Shown piece after piece: positions 32,903 through 42,862 of a DNA stretch of 64,000 nt (its first letter is position 1; every line of letters begins with the position of its first letter). The DNA is from Dendrolimus kikuchii (lineage: Eukaryota; Arthropoda; Insecta; Lepidoptera; Lasiocampidae): NCBI GenBank assembly GCA_019925095.2, contig CM034414.1, forward strand, positions 1,590,001 to 1,654,000. Reading direction: 5' to 3'. A model generated the notes under the pieces. It was not told the origin of the DNA and did not search any database. It worked only from the letters and a program-made list of their open reading frames with translations. A program made the position numbers and the translations under genes.

Positions 32903-33348
32903 GACTATATGTAATTATACAATGTATTTGAAAGTAGATGCAGCGAAAGTTGTTTGTCAGGATCGTCGCGAGTGGAGATGTATAGTTTCTGCCTACCCCC
33001 ATGGGAAACAGGCGTGATAATATGTATGTATGAAATTTACTATCAAAAACGTTCATTTTGATCAAAAGTAAAATAAATCGATGGACAGTGTACAGCTATA
33101 ATCATCAATCACTTTGCGCGGGATTTGCGACATTATTGCTCACACTAGCTAGCTTTTGAAGTGAAACTTCTATATTATAGACGGGGGTATTAGGATTTTT
33201 TTCTGTCACGAAAAATCGTTACGGCCGCGTGGAGAGGCGGCATAATGTTAGAGTATACCATGGATGTATTTTTTTGGTACCGGATCGAATTCAGTTTTTT
33301 TGTTTGACAAAATAAAATATGTTTAAATAAAAAATGCATTCATTAAAA

Positions 33349-33920
33349 TGTACCTAACCTAACCAAATCATTATTTGCAGTAAACCTGCGAAAAATCGAC
33401 ATTTGTGCTGGGATACATAGTAGAAGTGAAACTCCAACGGACAAGTGGAAAAACGAAGCTTGTTTTTAATTTTTTTTTTATTGAAAGAAGAAAAAAAAAA
33501 TTTTTTTTAGGACAAGATACAAAAAGTCTTATATGATAATATATGTAAGAATTAATTGTGATGTCCTAAAAAGGCTCTTGCTCAGCATATTGCTAGTTTC
33601 ACAACCAGCGCTGACCTTCCGCAAGTACCTGTAAGTGATGCAGGAGTATTGCAGGAGATCAGCAGACAGGCAGACGGCCCACTCGACGGAAAGCGGTTAC
33701 CATCGCCTATGGACATTTGCAACATCAAAGTTGCTACAAATGCGCTGCTGCTCTCTTAAGGGAGACTGGAACCTGGTCACTAATGACGGAACACAACTCA
33801 AGGTTGTTATGGCGACATACTTTAGACCAGGGGTGGTAGCCTTCCAGTACCTAACCTAACCAAATCATAATTTGCAGTGAAAGTGAAACTCCAACGGACA
33901 AGTGGAAAAACGAAGTTTTA
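33349..33920. repeat. direct repeat around a SINE-B
   Basis: tacctaacctaaccaaatca and ccaacggacaagtggaaaaa occur at 33350-33460 and again at 33848-33916. The second copy is shorter. The segment between contains SINE-B. Confidence 0.75.
33645..33848 (-). mobile_element. SINE-B, 5' truncated
   Basis: Starts attgcaggagatcagcag without a poly(T) run and ends at ggggtggtagccttccag. Confidence 0.83.
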
Positions 33921-34305
33921 CGGGCAGCTTGTTAATGTACTTGTCCAATTTGAAAACCTGCGCGTAAAACTTAAGGTTAAAATTTTGTTGCGATTTTTGT
34001 CATTCATCTTGAGTTACGAGTAAGTGTTAAGGCTTGTTTATGGGTCTTAAAGAAGCTTACAAACTTACTCTAAATGATTATGAGTAACACTGAATAAGTT
34101 CACAAGAATTAGTCTAACAGATGTACATCGGAATGTTGATACGTTACGTCATACTAATACATAGATAATTACGTCATTTTTATCAAGTAAAAACACTGGG
34201 AACGAATCGTCCAGTAAAAGGTTTAACGGCCGGTTCCTATACCTTATTAACCGTTCATTATTTGCTTTACTATCTATTCCAGTTTGACATAAGCTATCAA
34301 GCTTC
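33921..34305. other. unassigned intergenic DNA
   Basis: No supported gene or repeat. Confidence 0.4.
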
Positions 34306-34306
34306 T

Positions 34307-34618
34307 ATCCGTGCAGGAACGGAGAAAGAATACAATTTCTTGCGGCCCGGCGGCCTGTCGTAAGAGGCGACTAAACAACCCACAGCCAGGTGGTAGAGTA
34401 TTTGCTCGACTGGATGGCGACCACCCCTGGTCTAGAGTATGCCGCCATAACAACCTTGTGTTGTGTTTCGGCATTAATAACCAGGTTCCAGTCTCCTTTA
34501 AGAGAGCAGCAGCGCATTTGTAGCACCTTTGGTGTTGCAAATGTCCATAGGCGATGGTAACAGCTTTCCACCAAGTGGGCCGTCTGCCTGTCTACTGAAC
34601 TCCTGCAATAAAAAAAAA
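34307..34618 (+). mobile_element. SINE-B, full length
   Basis: The stem reads gagtatttgctc (34397-34408), the fully compensated variant. Ends aactcctgcaataaaaaaaa. Confidence 0.9.
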
Positions 34619-34634
34619 ACTAGATAAGATAGAA

Positions 34635-35076
34635 CTATCTGTGCCTGCGACTTCGTCCGCGTGAAATTATTTTTCGCGGAACCCTAATTTAATAGTAGCC
34701 TAAGTTACTCCTCGTAACATCAGCTATCTGCCAGTGAAAATCCCAACACAATCGGTCCAGCCGTTTTAGAGATTAGCCGGAACGGACAGACACAAAAATT
34801 GTAAAAATTGATTATTCTATATTAGTACTAGCTGTCTCGGCACACGTTGTTCTGCCCTGAAGAAATAGAATTTAGAACCCGATTGCAGCGCCACCTACCG
34901 GGTCCAATTGTGAATCTAAACTATCCTCGAATCCACTTGAACACACACAAAAAAATTCATTCAAATCGGTCCTGCCGTTTAGGAGGAGTTCACTGTCAAC
35001 ACACGTACAGAAGAATTATATATATAAAGATTTTGACATTACAAACAGACACTTCAATTTTATTTATTTGTATAGA
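34635..35076 (-). mobile_element. Hel-6 Helitron interrupted by Hel-2
   Basis: Left end ctatctgtgcctgcgacttc (CTAG mutated to ctat); right end tttgtataGA|T. Internal block cggtccagccgttttagaga. It resumes after Hel-2 at ttttgacattacaaacag. Confidence 0.75.
34828..35030 (-). mobile_element. Hel-2 Helitron nested in Hel-6
   Basis: CTAG at 34828-34831 after attagtA; the right end is ataaaGA|T. The insertion lies cleanly between A and T of the outer element, as expected for Helitrons. The minus-strand 3' terminus lacks a strong hairpin. Confidence 0.82.
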
Positions 35077-35166
35077 TATAATTAGAAAATAGTAGGATAA
35101 AAAACATCAAACTAAATGAGGCAGTTTTTTACAAGCATATGTGCGTAAACTTATGTATTGCGTTTG

Positions 35167-35367
35167 TCTATACTAATATTATAAAGAGGTAAAGTTTGTG
35201 CGTTTGTGACGTTGTAGGGGGTAATCTCTGGATCTACTAAACCGATTTCAAAAATTCTTTTACTGTTCGAAAGCTACGTTAACAGGGAGTGTCATAGGCT
35301 ATATAACATGACGCTATATACCACAGGAGCAGGACAGAGCGCGGGTGAAACCGCGCCGGGCCGCTAC
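35167..35367 (+). mobile_element. Hel-7 Helitron
   Basis: TCtatactaatattataaag at the left. Blocks gacgttgtagggggtaatc, gaaagctacgttaacaggg and aaaccgcgccgggccgct. The final CTAG is mutated (ctact). Confidence 0.75.
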
Positions 35368-35686
35368 TCTGCTCAATAAAGCGGTGCAGCATGATCGGCA
35401 TCCTTTAGCCGGCTCCAGTTTTAGAGTCCCAGACTCCATTTTTGATGGTCAAGTCTTTAATATTCTACACTATGACTAACCAAACCACCCACCTACAGTA
35501 AAAAGTACTAAGCTAGCAAAACAACCGATAAATCCACTCTGTTTTAAATAGTATCGTATAACTTTCAACAATGGACTACTACTAATCTTAGTTTGTAATA
35601 ATTTGTCAGCAAATTCTTTGACTATTATATTACAGCCTGACCTGTGGTCTGGTTACGTAATGCAGGGTTCCGTAGGACAACTACAG
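35368..35686. other. unassigned intergenic DNA
   Basis: No supported gene or repeat. Confidence 0.4.
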
Positions 35687-35923
35687 TTTTTTTATTTTTT
35701 TATTGCAGGACTTCAGCAGACAGGCAGACGGCCCACTTGATGAAAAGCGGTTACCATCGCCTATGGACATTTTCAACACCAAAAGTGTTGATCAGTGATG
35801 CAGTGATCTGCTCGTGTGCAACTTTGGTGCGCCTTTGGTGTTGCAAATGTCCATTAGGCGATGGTAACCGCTTTCCATCAGGTGGGCCGTATGCCTGTCT
35901 GCTGAAGTCCTGCAATAAAAAAA
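35687..35923. mobile_element. palindromic pair of truncated SINE-B copies
   Basis: The left arm (35687-35788) is SINE-B in minus orientation and the right arm (35832-35923) is SINE-B in plus orientation. Each has the 3' end outermost and both are broken near the aacacc block. About 90-100 bp could pair around a 43-bp spacer. Both arms share ggacttcagcag where all other copies read ggagttcagcag or ggagatcagcag. Confidence 0.88.
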
Positions 35924-35940
35924 CCCATTACGAGTAACTA

Positions 35941-36783
35941 GTCTGGCCATAAATACTGTTACATAAAAACTTTTTTTTTTTCAACTTTTAACTATTTTGA
36001 ATTTGGAACACGTATATTATTTTAAAAACTTCTTTTGATTTTGCGCCATTTCACATACTTTTTCGTGTTCATTATCAAATTACAATATGGAATGGGGTGT
36101 TAAAGAAAATAGGATTGCAGTGATCGCCTTGCACAAAGTGGGTATGGAGCCGTCGGTCATATTGCAGACACTTCAAAAGCTTGATATCAGCCGTATGTTC
36201 TTATATCGTACTATCAACAGATACAACAACACTTCGTCTGTCGAAAACCAGAAAAGATCGGGGCGGCCAGGTGCTGTTAGAAGTACAAAGGCTGTTAATG
36301 CTGTTAAAGCCAGAATTCGTCGAAACCCCATTAGGAAGCAAAAAATCTTATCGCGAGAAATGAAGATTCCCGCTAGGACTCTGTCGTGTATTATAAAACA
36401 AGACCTGAAGCTCGGTGCTTCTCGTCGATATACAGGACATGCCCTAAATCAATCTTTACAATTAAAGAGAGTGGATCGATCAAAACGCCTTCTGTCGCGA
36501 TACGCAGGTGAAAGGCACAGAAATATCCTCTTTACCGATGAAAAAATTTTCACGATTGAAGCACACTACAACAAGCAAAATGAGAAAGTGTACGCTCACA
36601 GTTCTAAAGAAGCTGCTCAAGTGGTCGGAAAGGTACAATGTGGTCATCATTCACGTAAGAACTTCTAGACCGATTTCGGTGCGGTTTTCTCTGATCTACA
36701 GCTAATTTTTAGACTTAAACTTAAAAATTTTATTCTGGGAGTCCCGCGAGAATTTTCCTGGAAATTATTTAAAATGGCCAGAT
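35941..36783 (+). mobile_element. Tc1/mariner element, internally deleted
   Basis: TA|gtctggccat at the left and atggccagat|TA at the right form 10-bp inverted ends with one mismatch, flanked by the TA target. At 843 bp it is too short for an intact element, because the second half of the transposase is gone. Confidence 0.8.
36087..36668 (+). pseudogene. Tc1/mariner-family transposase, N-terminal half
   Basis: Would cut and paste its own element by binding the inverted ends and using a DDE/D catalytic triad. 193 codons remain of a usual 330-360. Residues 1-50 form a helix-turn-helix (SVILQTLQKLDISRMFLYRT), followed by the linker KRSGRPG (about 57-63), a second helix-turn-helix ending RTLSCIIKQDL, and the first catalytic aspartate in LFTDEKIFTI (about 148-157). 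The frame continues to VQCGHH and then diverges from the expected conserved WW region, so the other two catalytic residues are missing. It cannot be active. Confidence 0.88.
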
Positions 36784-36905
36784 TAAAATAAAAACGAATT
36801 CTAATGCGAGTTTCTTGCTGATCGATAGCAAATTTAATGTATAAAATGTGTGGTATTTTTTAATCCGGGAATCCCGCGAGAATTTTCCCGGGAGCGGTGT
36901 GCAGT
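36735..36905. repeat. short diverged direct repeat
   Basis: gggagtcccgcgagaatttt near 36739 and gggaatcccgcgagaatttt near 36871 are 19 of 20 identical. Each is followed by a ggg/cct-type complement able to form small hairpins. Confidence 0.6.
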
Positions 36906-36949
36906 TGTTCAGATGCATAATAAGCTTTTTTTAAAAGGTTTTTAAATAC

Positions 36950-37352
36950 AAGCTTTTGAGATCCTGGATATCATGTAGCAGCAGAGTTCTAGCCAAGACA
37001 AGTGAAACGAGCCCAAACACGACGCTTCTATCTTGTTTAGTACAGGAGTTCCTATGGCCACCTTCCGACTCCATCATCAGATCAGCTCCATGGTACCATA
37101 TTCTCGCATTGCCACGCGACATACATATGCGTGTTTCAGCTCAATCGGAAACCGGGAAGTTGGTCAAATTTAACTTGCAAAATTCCATCCGAACTTACAT
37201 ACATCCATTGCAAGTTAAATAAAAGCTTGTAGAAAGTAGCGTATTCCGGCACAGTTTTCTTCATATAGCTTAAATTCTTTTTTAAATACTGTGGTATTTT
37301 GTGTCCCGGGTATTTCAAATCAAGCGTGGACGAAGTCGCGAGCAGATCCTAG
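36950..37352 (+). mobile_element. Helitron-like remnant with dispersed repeat
   Basis: Contains the block gactccatcatcagatcagc and tcagctcaatcggaaaccgg, which I recognise as a common lepidopteran dispersed repeat. It ends gtggacgaagtcgcgagcag, then atccTAG|T, a Helitron-type terminus with the 3' hairpin. The ORFs inside are not genes. Confidence 0.55.
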
Positions 37353-37365
37353 TTATTATATAGTA

Positions 37366-37400
37366 ATTTAATGGTTATAGCGATAAGACCGCTAATAAAA
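37366..37400 (+). mobile_element. LINE-J hairpin remnant
   Basis: tagcgataagaccgctaat matches the LINE-J 3' UTR. The hairpin's first arm is degraded. Confidence 0.45.
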
Positions 37401-37514
37401 TAATATCAAACTAAAACTAAGTTAAAAAATATAATTAAATACTAAAAATAAATTAACTTATAAATATAAAATTAAAAATAAACTACAAACTACATAAAAA
37501 CTGAAACTAAATAA

Positions 37515-37830
37515 AAAGGGGCAAAACGCCTAAAGATAAGTTAATGGTCCCAAACCACTGTCATTTGCCGGGAACGTACCCAGAAGGCTGGCGGCGTTAC
37601 CACGTTTGTACAGTAACGCTTAATCTTTGAGCAAAATAGACGCCAGCCGTGTGGCGTCTACCACACGTTTAGCGACGCCACGGTAGACCTTTAGGGCGTC
37701 AGGACTCGTCAGGATTTGCGGCGCTTGAGAGCCTCCTGTTCGGCTGCAGCAGAACCGGCGGCAGTGCACGCACTTGAAAAATGGGACGCCGCCAGAGTGT
37801 CAACGCAAGTAGCATCCCACACTAAGGGGC
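37515..37830 (-). pseudogene. LINE-P C-terminal fragment, longest copy
   Basis: The minus strand in two frames encodes SVWDATCVDTLAASHFSSAC, AGSAAAEQEALKRRK and later RLASILLKD, YKRGNAASLLGTFPANDSGL. The WDAT.VDTLA.SH part lies upstream of the FVPFAVETLG domain in this LINE family, which is itself deleted here. Several frameshifts. Confidence 0.7.
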
Positions 37831-38019
37831 GGCCCATAATTTAATTATTTAAATAATAATTTAACCTCGTCCGTACAAATACGTTATAAATAAAGTAAAT
37901 ACAATACACTATTATAATGATTACTCAAAACACACTGTTATACGCGCTGACTGATAACAGTTGGCCTTCGGTCGAATGATAAAGGCGTGATAAGAACATG
38001 ATAAGGTGGTGGGAGCCTG

Positions 38020-38600
38020 TCGAATTTACACAGGCTCCTTGGGGTCACGGGCCTTGCCTTGATGTTCTTAGTTTCTCATTGCGAAGCTGGCTGGGTTATT
38101 TTTTCGCCTCTTACGACAGGCCGCCCGGCGGTGCGTTTCATACGCTGGTCGAGTGCGCAGCATGGGCACCGCAGAGATTTGAACTCGAGACCCTCGTAGG
38201 TCCGATCGATTCGCTGGGCAGTTTGGTGCAAGTCATGCTGCATAACGACGATCATTGGGTGGGTGCGCCCAATTTCTGCGAGACTGTCATGTCTCAAAAG
38301 GACGAGAAAGGGAGAGAGATGCGCAAGATCTCCTCCCGTAATACCGCTCCAGGGGCCCTCCAGTATCTAGGGAGCGGAGGAGTCATCCCCCTCTTGACGA
38401 AGTGAGTTTGCACTGCTTCCCGGGGCATTCTCAAGCACTGATGCGCTAGGATCAGCGTGGGCGTAACTACGTTCTAAGTCTCACGCTCTTCCTGCCATAA
38501 GCCCGGGGCACAAGGGAGGAGGGTGGTTTTAGTGGAGTATTGAGTATTGGAGTCTCCACACATGCTGGCGTTTCACTCTGGTGGCTATTCGTGGCTTTAA
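38020..38600 (+). pseudogene. LINE-R1-like C-terminus and 3' UTR
   Basis: GC-rich, unlike its surroundings. The frame ends with SLVQVMLHNDDHWVGAPNFC followed by ETVMSQKDEKGREM and a stop at 38402, similar in pattern to the C-terminus of R1-clade LINEs (W.AV..FCE.VM..KE..ER). The 3' UTR carries cgtgggcgtaactacg and ggtggttttagtggagtatt, shared with the minus strand of 48100-48300. A hairpin ggagcctgt/acaggctcc lies at 38029-38056. 38085-38126 contains a block almost identical to SINE-B. Confidence 0.65.
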
Positions 38601-38682
38601 CTCTTATCACTTTGGTCCAATCCCTAGCAAACGACCCGGTAGTATGCGAAATGCATTTCCCCGCCTAAAAAAAAAGGAGGAG

Positions 38683-38959
38683 AGAATGCATGATGAAAGA
38701 ATGACTAAACAGATATACAATGCAAAAGTAGATGGATGCACAAGTCGTGGAAGGCCACGACACACCTTCCATGATCAAATTGATCGTTTACTAGCAGAAG
38801 GTGATGTCAGGAACCTTAAGAACAGACGAGCGTGCATGACAAGAGTTATGAATGTCAAAGAAGCAAGTGAGGTGTGTAAGAATAAGCCTAAATGGCGCTC
38901 TGTTGTTCGTGCCTACCCCGCAAGGGAACTGGCGTGAAGTTATGTATGTATGTATGTAT
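38683..38959 (+). mobile_element. LINE-A 3' fragment
   Basis: Starts in gagaatgcatgatgaaag and has an open frame through YPARELA plus (TATG)n. It follows the R1-like sequence. Confidence 0.9.
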
Positions 38960-39245
38960 TCCGCGATGGCAACGCGAAGTTTAGCTAACACAGCTAGTAA
39001 TATAAATTACTTAAGGATGTCCTAGCGAATAGACGTGAAGATTGTCGATTATTATAAAGCACATGCTATCTTTCCACTCAATATCGGGAGTGAGTGGCAA
39101 AATAGATTTTTGATACAACCACACCCGTATGGTCCAAGGAAAAGATTAACGCTGCCTTTCCACAACCTTACTATCCTACATAGGTTCTAACCTTACATGG
39201 AAAGAAGAAATAATCCCCGAGTACGGAATACCACATCTTGTAAAA
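38960..39245. other. unassigned intergenic DNA
   Basis: No supported gene or repeat. Confidence 0.4.
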
Positions 39246-39572
39246 AGTAGTTTTTTATTTTATTTTTATTGCAGGAGTTCAGCAGACAGGCAGACGGCCC
39301 ACTTGATGGAAATCGGTTACCATCGCCTATGGATATTTGCAACAGTAAAGTTGCTACAAATGCGCTGCTGCTCTCTTAAAGGAGACTGGAACCTGGTCAC
39401 TAATGCCGGAACACAACAAAAGGTTGTTATGGCGGCATAATCTAGACCAGGGGTGGTCGCCATCCAATCGAGCAAATACCCTACCACCTGGCTGTGGGTT
39501 GTTTAGTCGCCTCTTATGACAGGCCGCCAGGCCGCAGGAAATTGTATTCTTTCTCCGTTCCTGCGTGGATAA
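39246..39572 (-). mobile_element. SINE-B, full length
   Basis: Poly(T) to cgttcctgcgtggat. The stem variant is gagcaaataccc. Confidence 0.88.
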
Positions 39573-39762
39573 AATTCTTTCTCGGTTCTACCCATAACAA
39601 ACATCAAGCAACTAAAAAAGAATTTGAGATATAAATCTGTGGAGGCTTATTAATAGTTTCTCAAAATCTATCTTATTTTTAGTTATTATTAATGATAGCT
39701 GTTAGCCCCCCAAATAAAATAAAATAAATAGAACAAGAAATATAAATATATATATATATATG

Positions 39763-39870
39763 TCAAAGAAGCAAGTGAGGTGTGTAAGAATAAGCCTGAA
39801 TGGCGCTCTGTTGTTCGTGCCTACCCCGCAAGGGAACTGACGTGAAGTTATGTATGTATCTATGTATGTA
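39763..39870 (+). mobile_element. LINE-A, short 3' fragment
   Basis: Starts at gtcaaagaagcaagtgag directly after a (TA)n tract and ends in (TATG/TATC)n. Confidence 0.87.
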
Positions 39871-40186
39871 AGAAATATAAAGCAAAACAATTTTTAGCGA
39901 GACGTGTTTGCTGGGGAGTTTCTTGCCGCTTCTTCTCCTTAACAGCAATAACACGTTGCGAAGCGGTGTACATAGAATAGGAAGTAAAATTAAATTTTAA
40001 CTTATATGTATGACCTTCAAAAAGTGTTCTCCAGTGAAACTTATTTTGAATAAAAACTTTTGAATTTGATTTATGTATACTAGATATTTTACCGCTAGGT
40101 TTCCAATTTTGGACCACAAATGGCACGAGGTAAAAATCAATACGCCGCGTTAAAGGAAGAACACGCCTGAAAACCATACTTGTAAT

Positions 40187-40455
40187 ACATACATACATAA
40201 CTTCACGCCAGTTCCCTTGCGGGGTAGGCACGAACAACAGAACGCCATTTAGGCTTATTCTTACACACCTCACTTGCTTCTTTGACATTCATAGCTCTTG
40301 TCATGCACGCTCGTCGGTTCTTAAGGCTCCTGACATCACCTTCTGCTAGTACACGATCAATTTGATCATGGAAGGCGTGTCGTGGCCTTCCACGACTTCT
40401 GCATCCATCCACTTTTGCATTGTATATCTGTTTAGTCATTCTTTCTTCATGCATT
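40187..40455 (-). mobile_element. LINE-A 3' fragment
   Basis: (CATA)n at the left, with an 83-codon open frame from HEERMTKQIYNAK to YPARELA. Confidence 0.9.
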
Positions 40456-40563
40456 CACTTGTAATACATTTACTAATTATGTCATGCGGCTTTTCCGCAA
40501 TTACATTCAGGGGAGTAGGAATATCCATAAACATGCTATACACCATGTATATACATACACTAT

Positions 40564-40602
40564 ATCCGTACAGGAACGGAGCAGGAATACAATTTCCTGC
40601 TT
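40564..40602 (+). mobile_element. SINE-B 5' stub
   Basis: Only atccgtacaggaacgg through caatttcctgc remains. A 5'-only piece cannot come from simple retroposition, so a deletion or recombination removed the rest. Confidence 0.75.
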
Positions 40603-40680
40603 CCTTAAGAATCCATTTCGAAATACTTTCATTTGCATCATAACGTTAGATTATTAGTCTGAGTACGAATGTTAAGTTAG

Positions 40681-40800
40681 ACCAAAAAAGGATGGATGGA
40701 CTGTGTGAAGGACGATATGATGATTTGTGGTGTGACAGATGACGTATGTCAGAGTAGAGGACTGTGGAAGAAGAAGACATATTGCGCCGACCCCAAATAA
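40681..40800 (+). pseudogene. RTE/craft-type LINE C-terminus
   Basis: Forty codons read KKGWMDCVKDDMMICGVTDD then LWKKKTYCADPK and stop (40798-40800). The D.V..DM...GV.......R..W.....CADP pattern is the well-known end of RTE-like polyproteins in insects. No upstream part is present. Confidence 0.8.
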
Positions 40801-40999
40801 TTAGGAGAAGGTGAAAGAAGAGAGAGAATCAGGTCTTGAAAAATCATGACTTCTTTTATTGATGTCTATCGGCTTGCGCTTCTTAGCAGGTTCTGCGTCA
40901 CAGGACCCTCACACACCCCTTGCACCGCCGGATAAACACGGCCCTGTTTGTAGTATGTGAAATTTATTGTCAAAAAACTCGCAACTACATAGGCGTGCG

Positions 41000-41580
41000 A
41001 ACGTCAATCTCATCAATTTTTTCGCGAAATCCCAATATTAAATCTACCCTAAGTTACTCCTTATAACATCAGATATCTGCCAGTGAAAGTCCCGTCAAAA
41101 TCGGTCCAACTGTTTCAGAGATTAGCCGGAACAAACAGTGCAGGAACGGAGAAAGAATACAATTTCCTGCGGCCGGGCGGCCTGTCGTAAGAGGCGACAA
41201 AACAAACCACAGCCAGATGGTAGGGCATTTGCCCGACTGGATGGCGACCACCCCTGATCTAGATTATGCCGCCATAACAACCTTGTGTTGTGTTCCAGCT
41301 TTGGTGACCAGGTTCCAGTCTCCCTTAAGAAAGCAGCAGCGCATTTGTAGCACCTTTGGTGTGGCAAATGTCCATAGGCGATGGTAACCGCTTTCCATCA
41401 AGTGGGCCGTCTGCCTGTCTGCTGAACTCCAGCAATAAAAAATAAATAAAAAAAAACTCACAAACATTTTAAAAATTAATTCTTCGATATATGTGCCGTA
41501 TATACTTTCATACGGATTTATTAAAAAGCTGTTATTTTGACATTACAAACAGACACTTCAATTTTACTTATTTTTAAATC
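41000..41580 (-). mobile_element. Hel-6 Helitron interrupted by SINE-B
   Basis: Left part taagttactccttataacat to gagattagccggaac; right part attttaaaaattaattc and gacattacaaacagacac. acaaaca flanks the SINE-B on both sides. Confidence 0.68.
41137..41450 (+). mobile_element. SINE-B within Hel-6
   Basis: From gtgcaggaacggag to aactccagcaataaaaaa. Full length. Confidence 0.88.
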
Positions 41581-41718
41581 AAATTTATACTATTTTTTAT
41601 TTAATTTGTTAAAACACGGTTAATCAGTTGGTATATACGTTAAAATGTTTTATATAAATATGTATAATAAATCTTATTAAACTACTAGCTGACCCGGCAA
41701 GCTTCATACCGCCACCGA

Positions 41719-41832
41719 TACATACATAACTTCACGCCAGTTCCCTTGCGGGGTAGGCACGAACAACAGAGCGCCATTCAGGCTTATTCTTACACACGTC
41801 ACTTGCTTCTTTGACATTCATAACTCTTGTCC
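41719..41832 (-). mobile_element. LINE-A 3' end in array unit 1
   Basis: (CATA)n to cattcataactcttgtc; about 115 bp. Confidence 0.87.
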
Positions 41833-42199
41833 AGGTAGTGTATTCTTTTAAATTTAATTTGATTTCTGAACGACGGGACGAACATCAAACGTTTGACATT
41901 CAAAACCAAAAAAATGCAAATAACTTCACTTTTAGATTTAATTTGATTTCTGAACGACTTTTAAATTAAAGTGATTTCTAAACGACGGGACAAACAGCAA
42001 ATGTTTGACAGGGAGGAATAGTTTCTAAGGGAAAGGGAAATTGTTGTTTTTACTATACTCCAAGCATTTTTTTCATATTTACTCACCTTTTAAACCTTCC
42101 CTGGACTTCCACAAATAATTCAAAACCAAAATTAGCCAAATCACTCCAGCCGTTCTCGAGTCTTAGCGAGACTAAGGAACAGCAATTGATTTTTATATA

Positions 42200-42314
42200 T
42201 ACATACATACATAACTTCGCGCCAGTTCCCTTGCGGGGTAGACACGAGCAACAGAGCGCCATTCAGGCTTATTCTTACACACCTCACTTGCTTCTTTGAC
42301 ATTCATAACTCTTG
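42200..42314 (-). mobile_element. LINE-A 3' end in array unit 2
   Basis: Identical extent to unit 1, with a few substitutions (ttcgcgccag, gtagacacgag). Confidence 0.87.
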
Positions 42315-42687
42315 TCCCGGTAGTGTATTCTTTTAAATTTAATTTGATTTCTGAACGACGGGACGAACATCAAACGTTTGACATTCAAAACCAAAAAAAT
42401 GCAAATAACTTCACTTTTAGATTTAATTTGATTTCTGAACAACTTTTAAATTAAAGTGATTTCTAAACGACGGGACAAACAGCAAATGTTTGACAGGGAG
42501 GAATAGTTTCTAAGGGAAAGCGAAATTGTTGTTTTTACTATACTCCAAGCATTTTTTTCATATTTACTCACCTTTTAAACCTTCCCTGGACTTCCACAAA
42601 TAATTCAAAACCAAAATTAGACAAATCAGTCCAGCCTTTCTCGAGTTTTAGCGAGACTAACGAACAGCAATTGATTTTTATATATAC

Positions 42688-42862
42688 ATACATACATACA
42701 TAACTTCACGCCAGTTCCCTTGCAGGGTAGGCACGAACAACAGAGCACCATTCAGGCTTATTCTTACACACCTCACCTGCTTCTTTGACATTCATAGCTC
42801 TTGTCATGCACGCTCGTCTGTTCTTAAGGCTCCTGACATCACCTACTGCTAGTACACGATCA
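42688..42862 (-). mobile_element. LINE-A 3' end in array unit 3
   Basis: Extends about 60 bp further (to ctagtacacgatcag) than units 1 and 2. This longer copy could represent the original insertion. Confidence 0.87.

Larger units (their letters stand above)
31939..33030 (+). pseudogene. LINE-G C-terminus split by an insertion
   Basis: Left part encodes GSGRPRRKHHDQITEVLKGG and SNKRACMKRFMKADA (to 32076). Right part encodes KADAAKVVCQDRREWRCIVS and AYPHGKQA (32930-33019). The 13-bp gaaagcagatgca (32064-32076) recurs as gaaagtagatgca (32930-32942), so an 853-bp block was inserted. The family is related to LINE-A at the protein level and ends in a similar tatgtatgta tail. Confidence 0.75.
41719..42862. 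repeat. tandem array of LINE-A plus Hel-5 (485-bp unit)
   Basis: Two nearly identical units and the start of a third: the anchor ttc.cgccagttccctt recurs at 41731, 42216 and 42705. Each unit is a LINE-A 3' end (minus) fused at tctttgacattcataactct to Hel-5. Hel-5 here contains a partial internal duplication (gatttctgaacgac twice) absent from 23812-24068. Confidence 0.93.

Noticed and set aside
33350..33365. Telomere-like cctaacctaacc
   Set aside because: Only about two and a half units of the insect CCTAA repeat, present in both copies of a local direct repeat; too short to call telomeric.
37998..38405. 135-codon ORF as a host gene
   Set aside because: Its second half looks like an R1-clade LINE C-terminus and its first half contains a SINE-B-like block.
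41719..42862. CRISPR-like or phage-like array
   Set aside because: Units are 485 bp, made of transposon pieces, and contain no short repeat-spacer pattern; the genome is eukaryotic.
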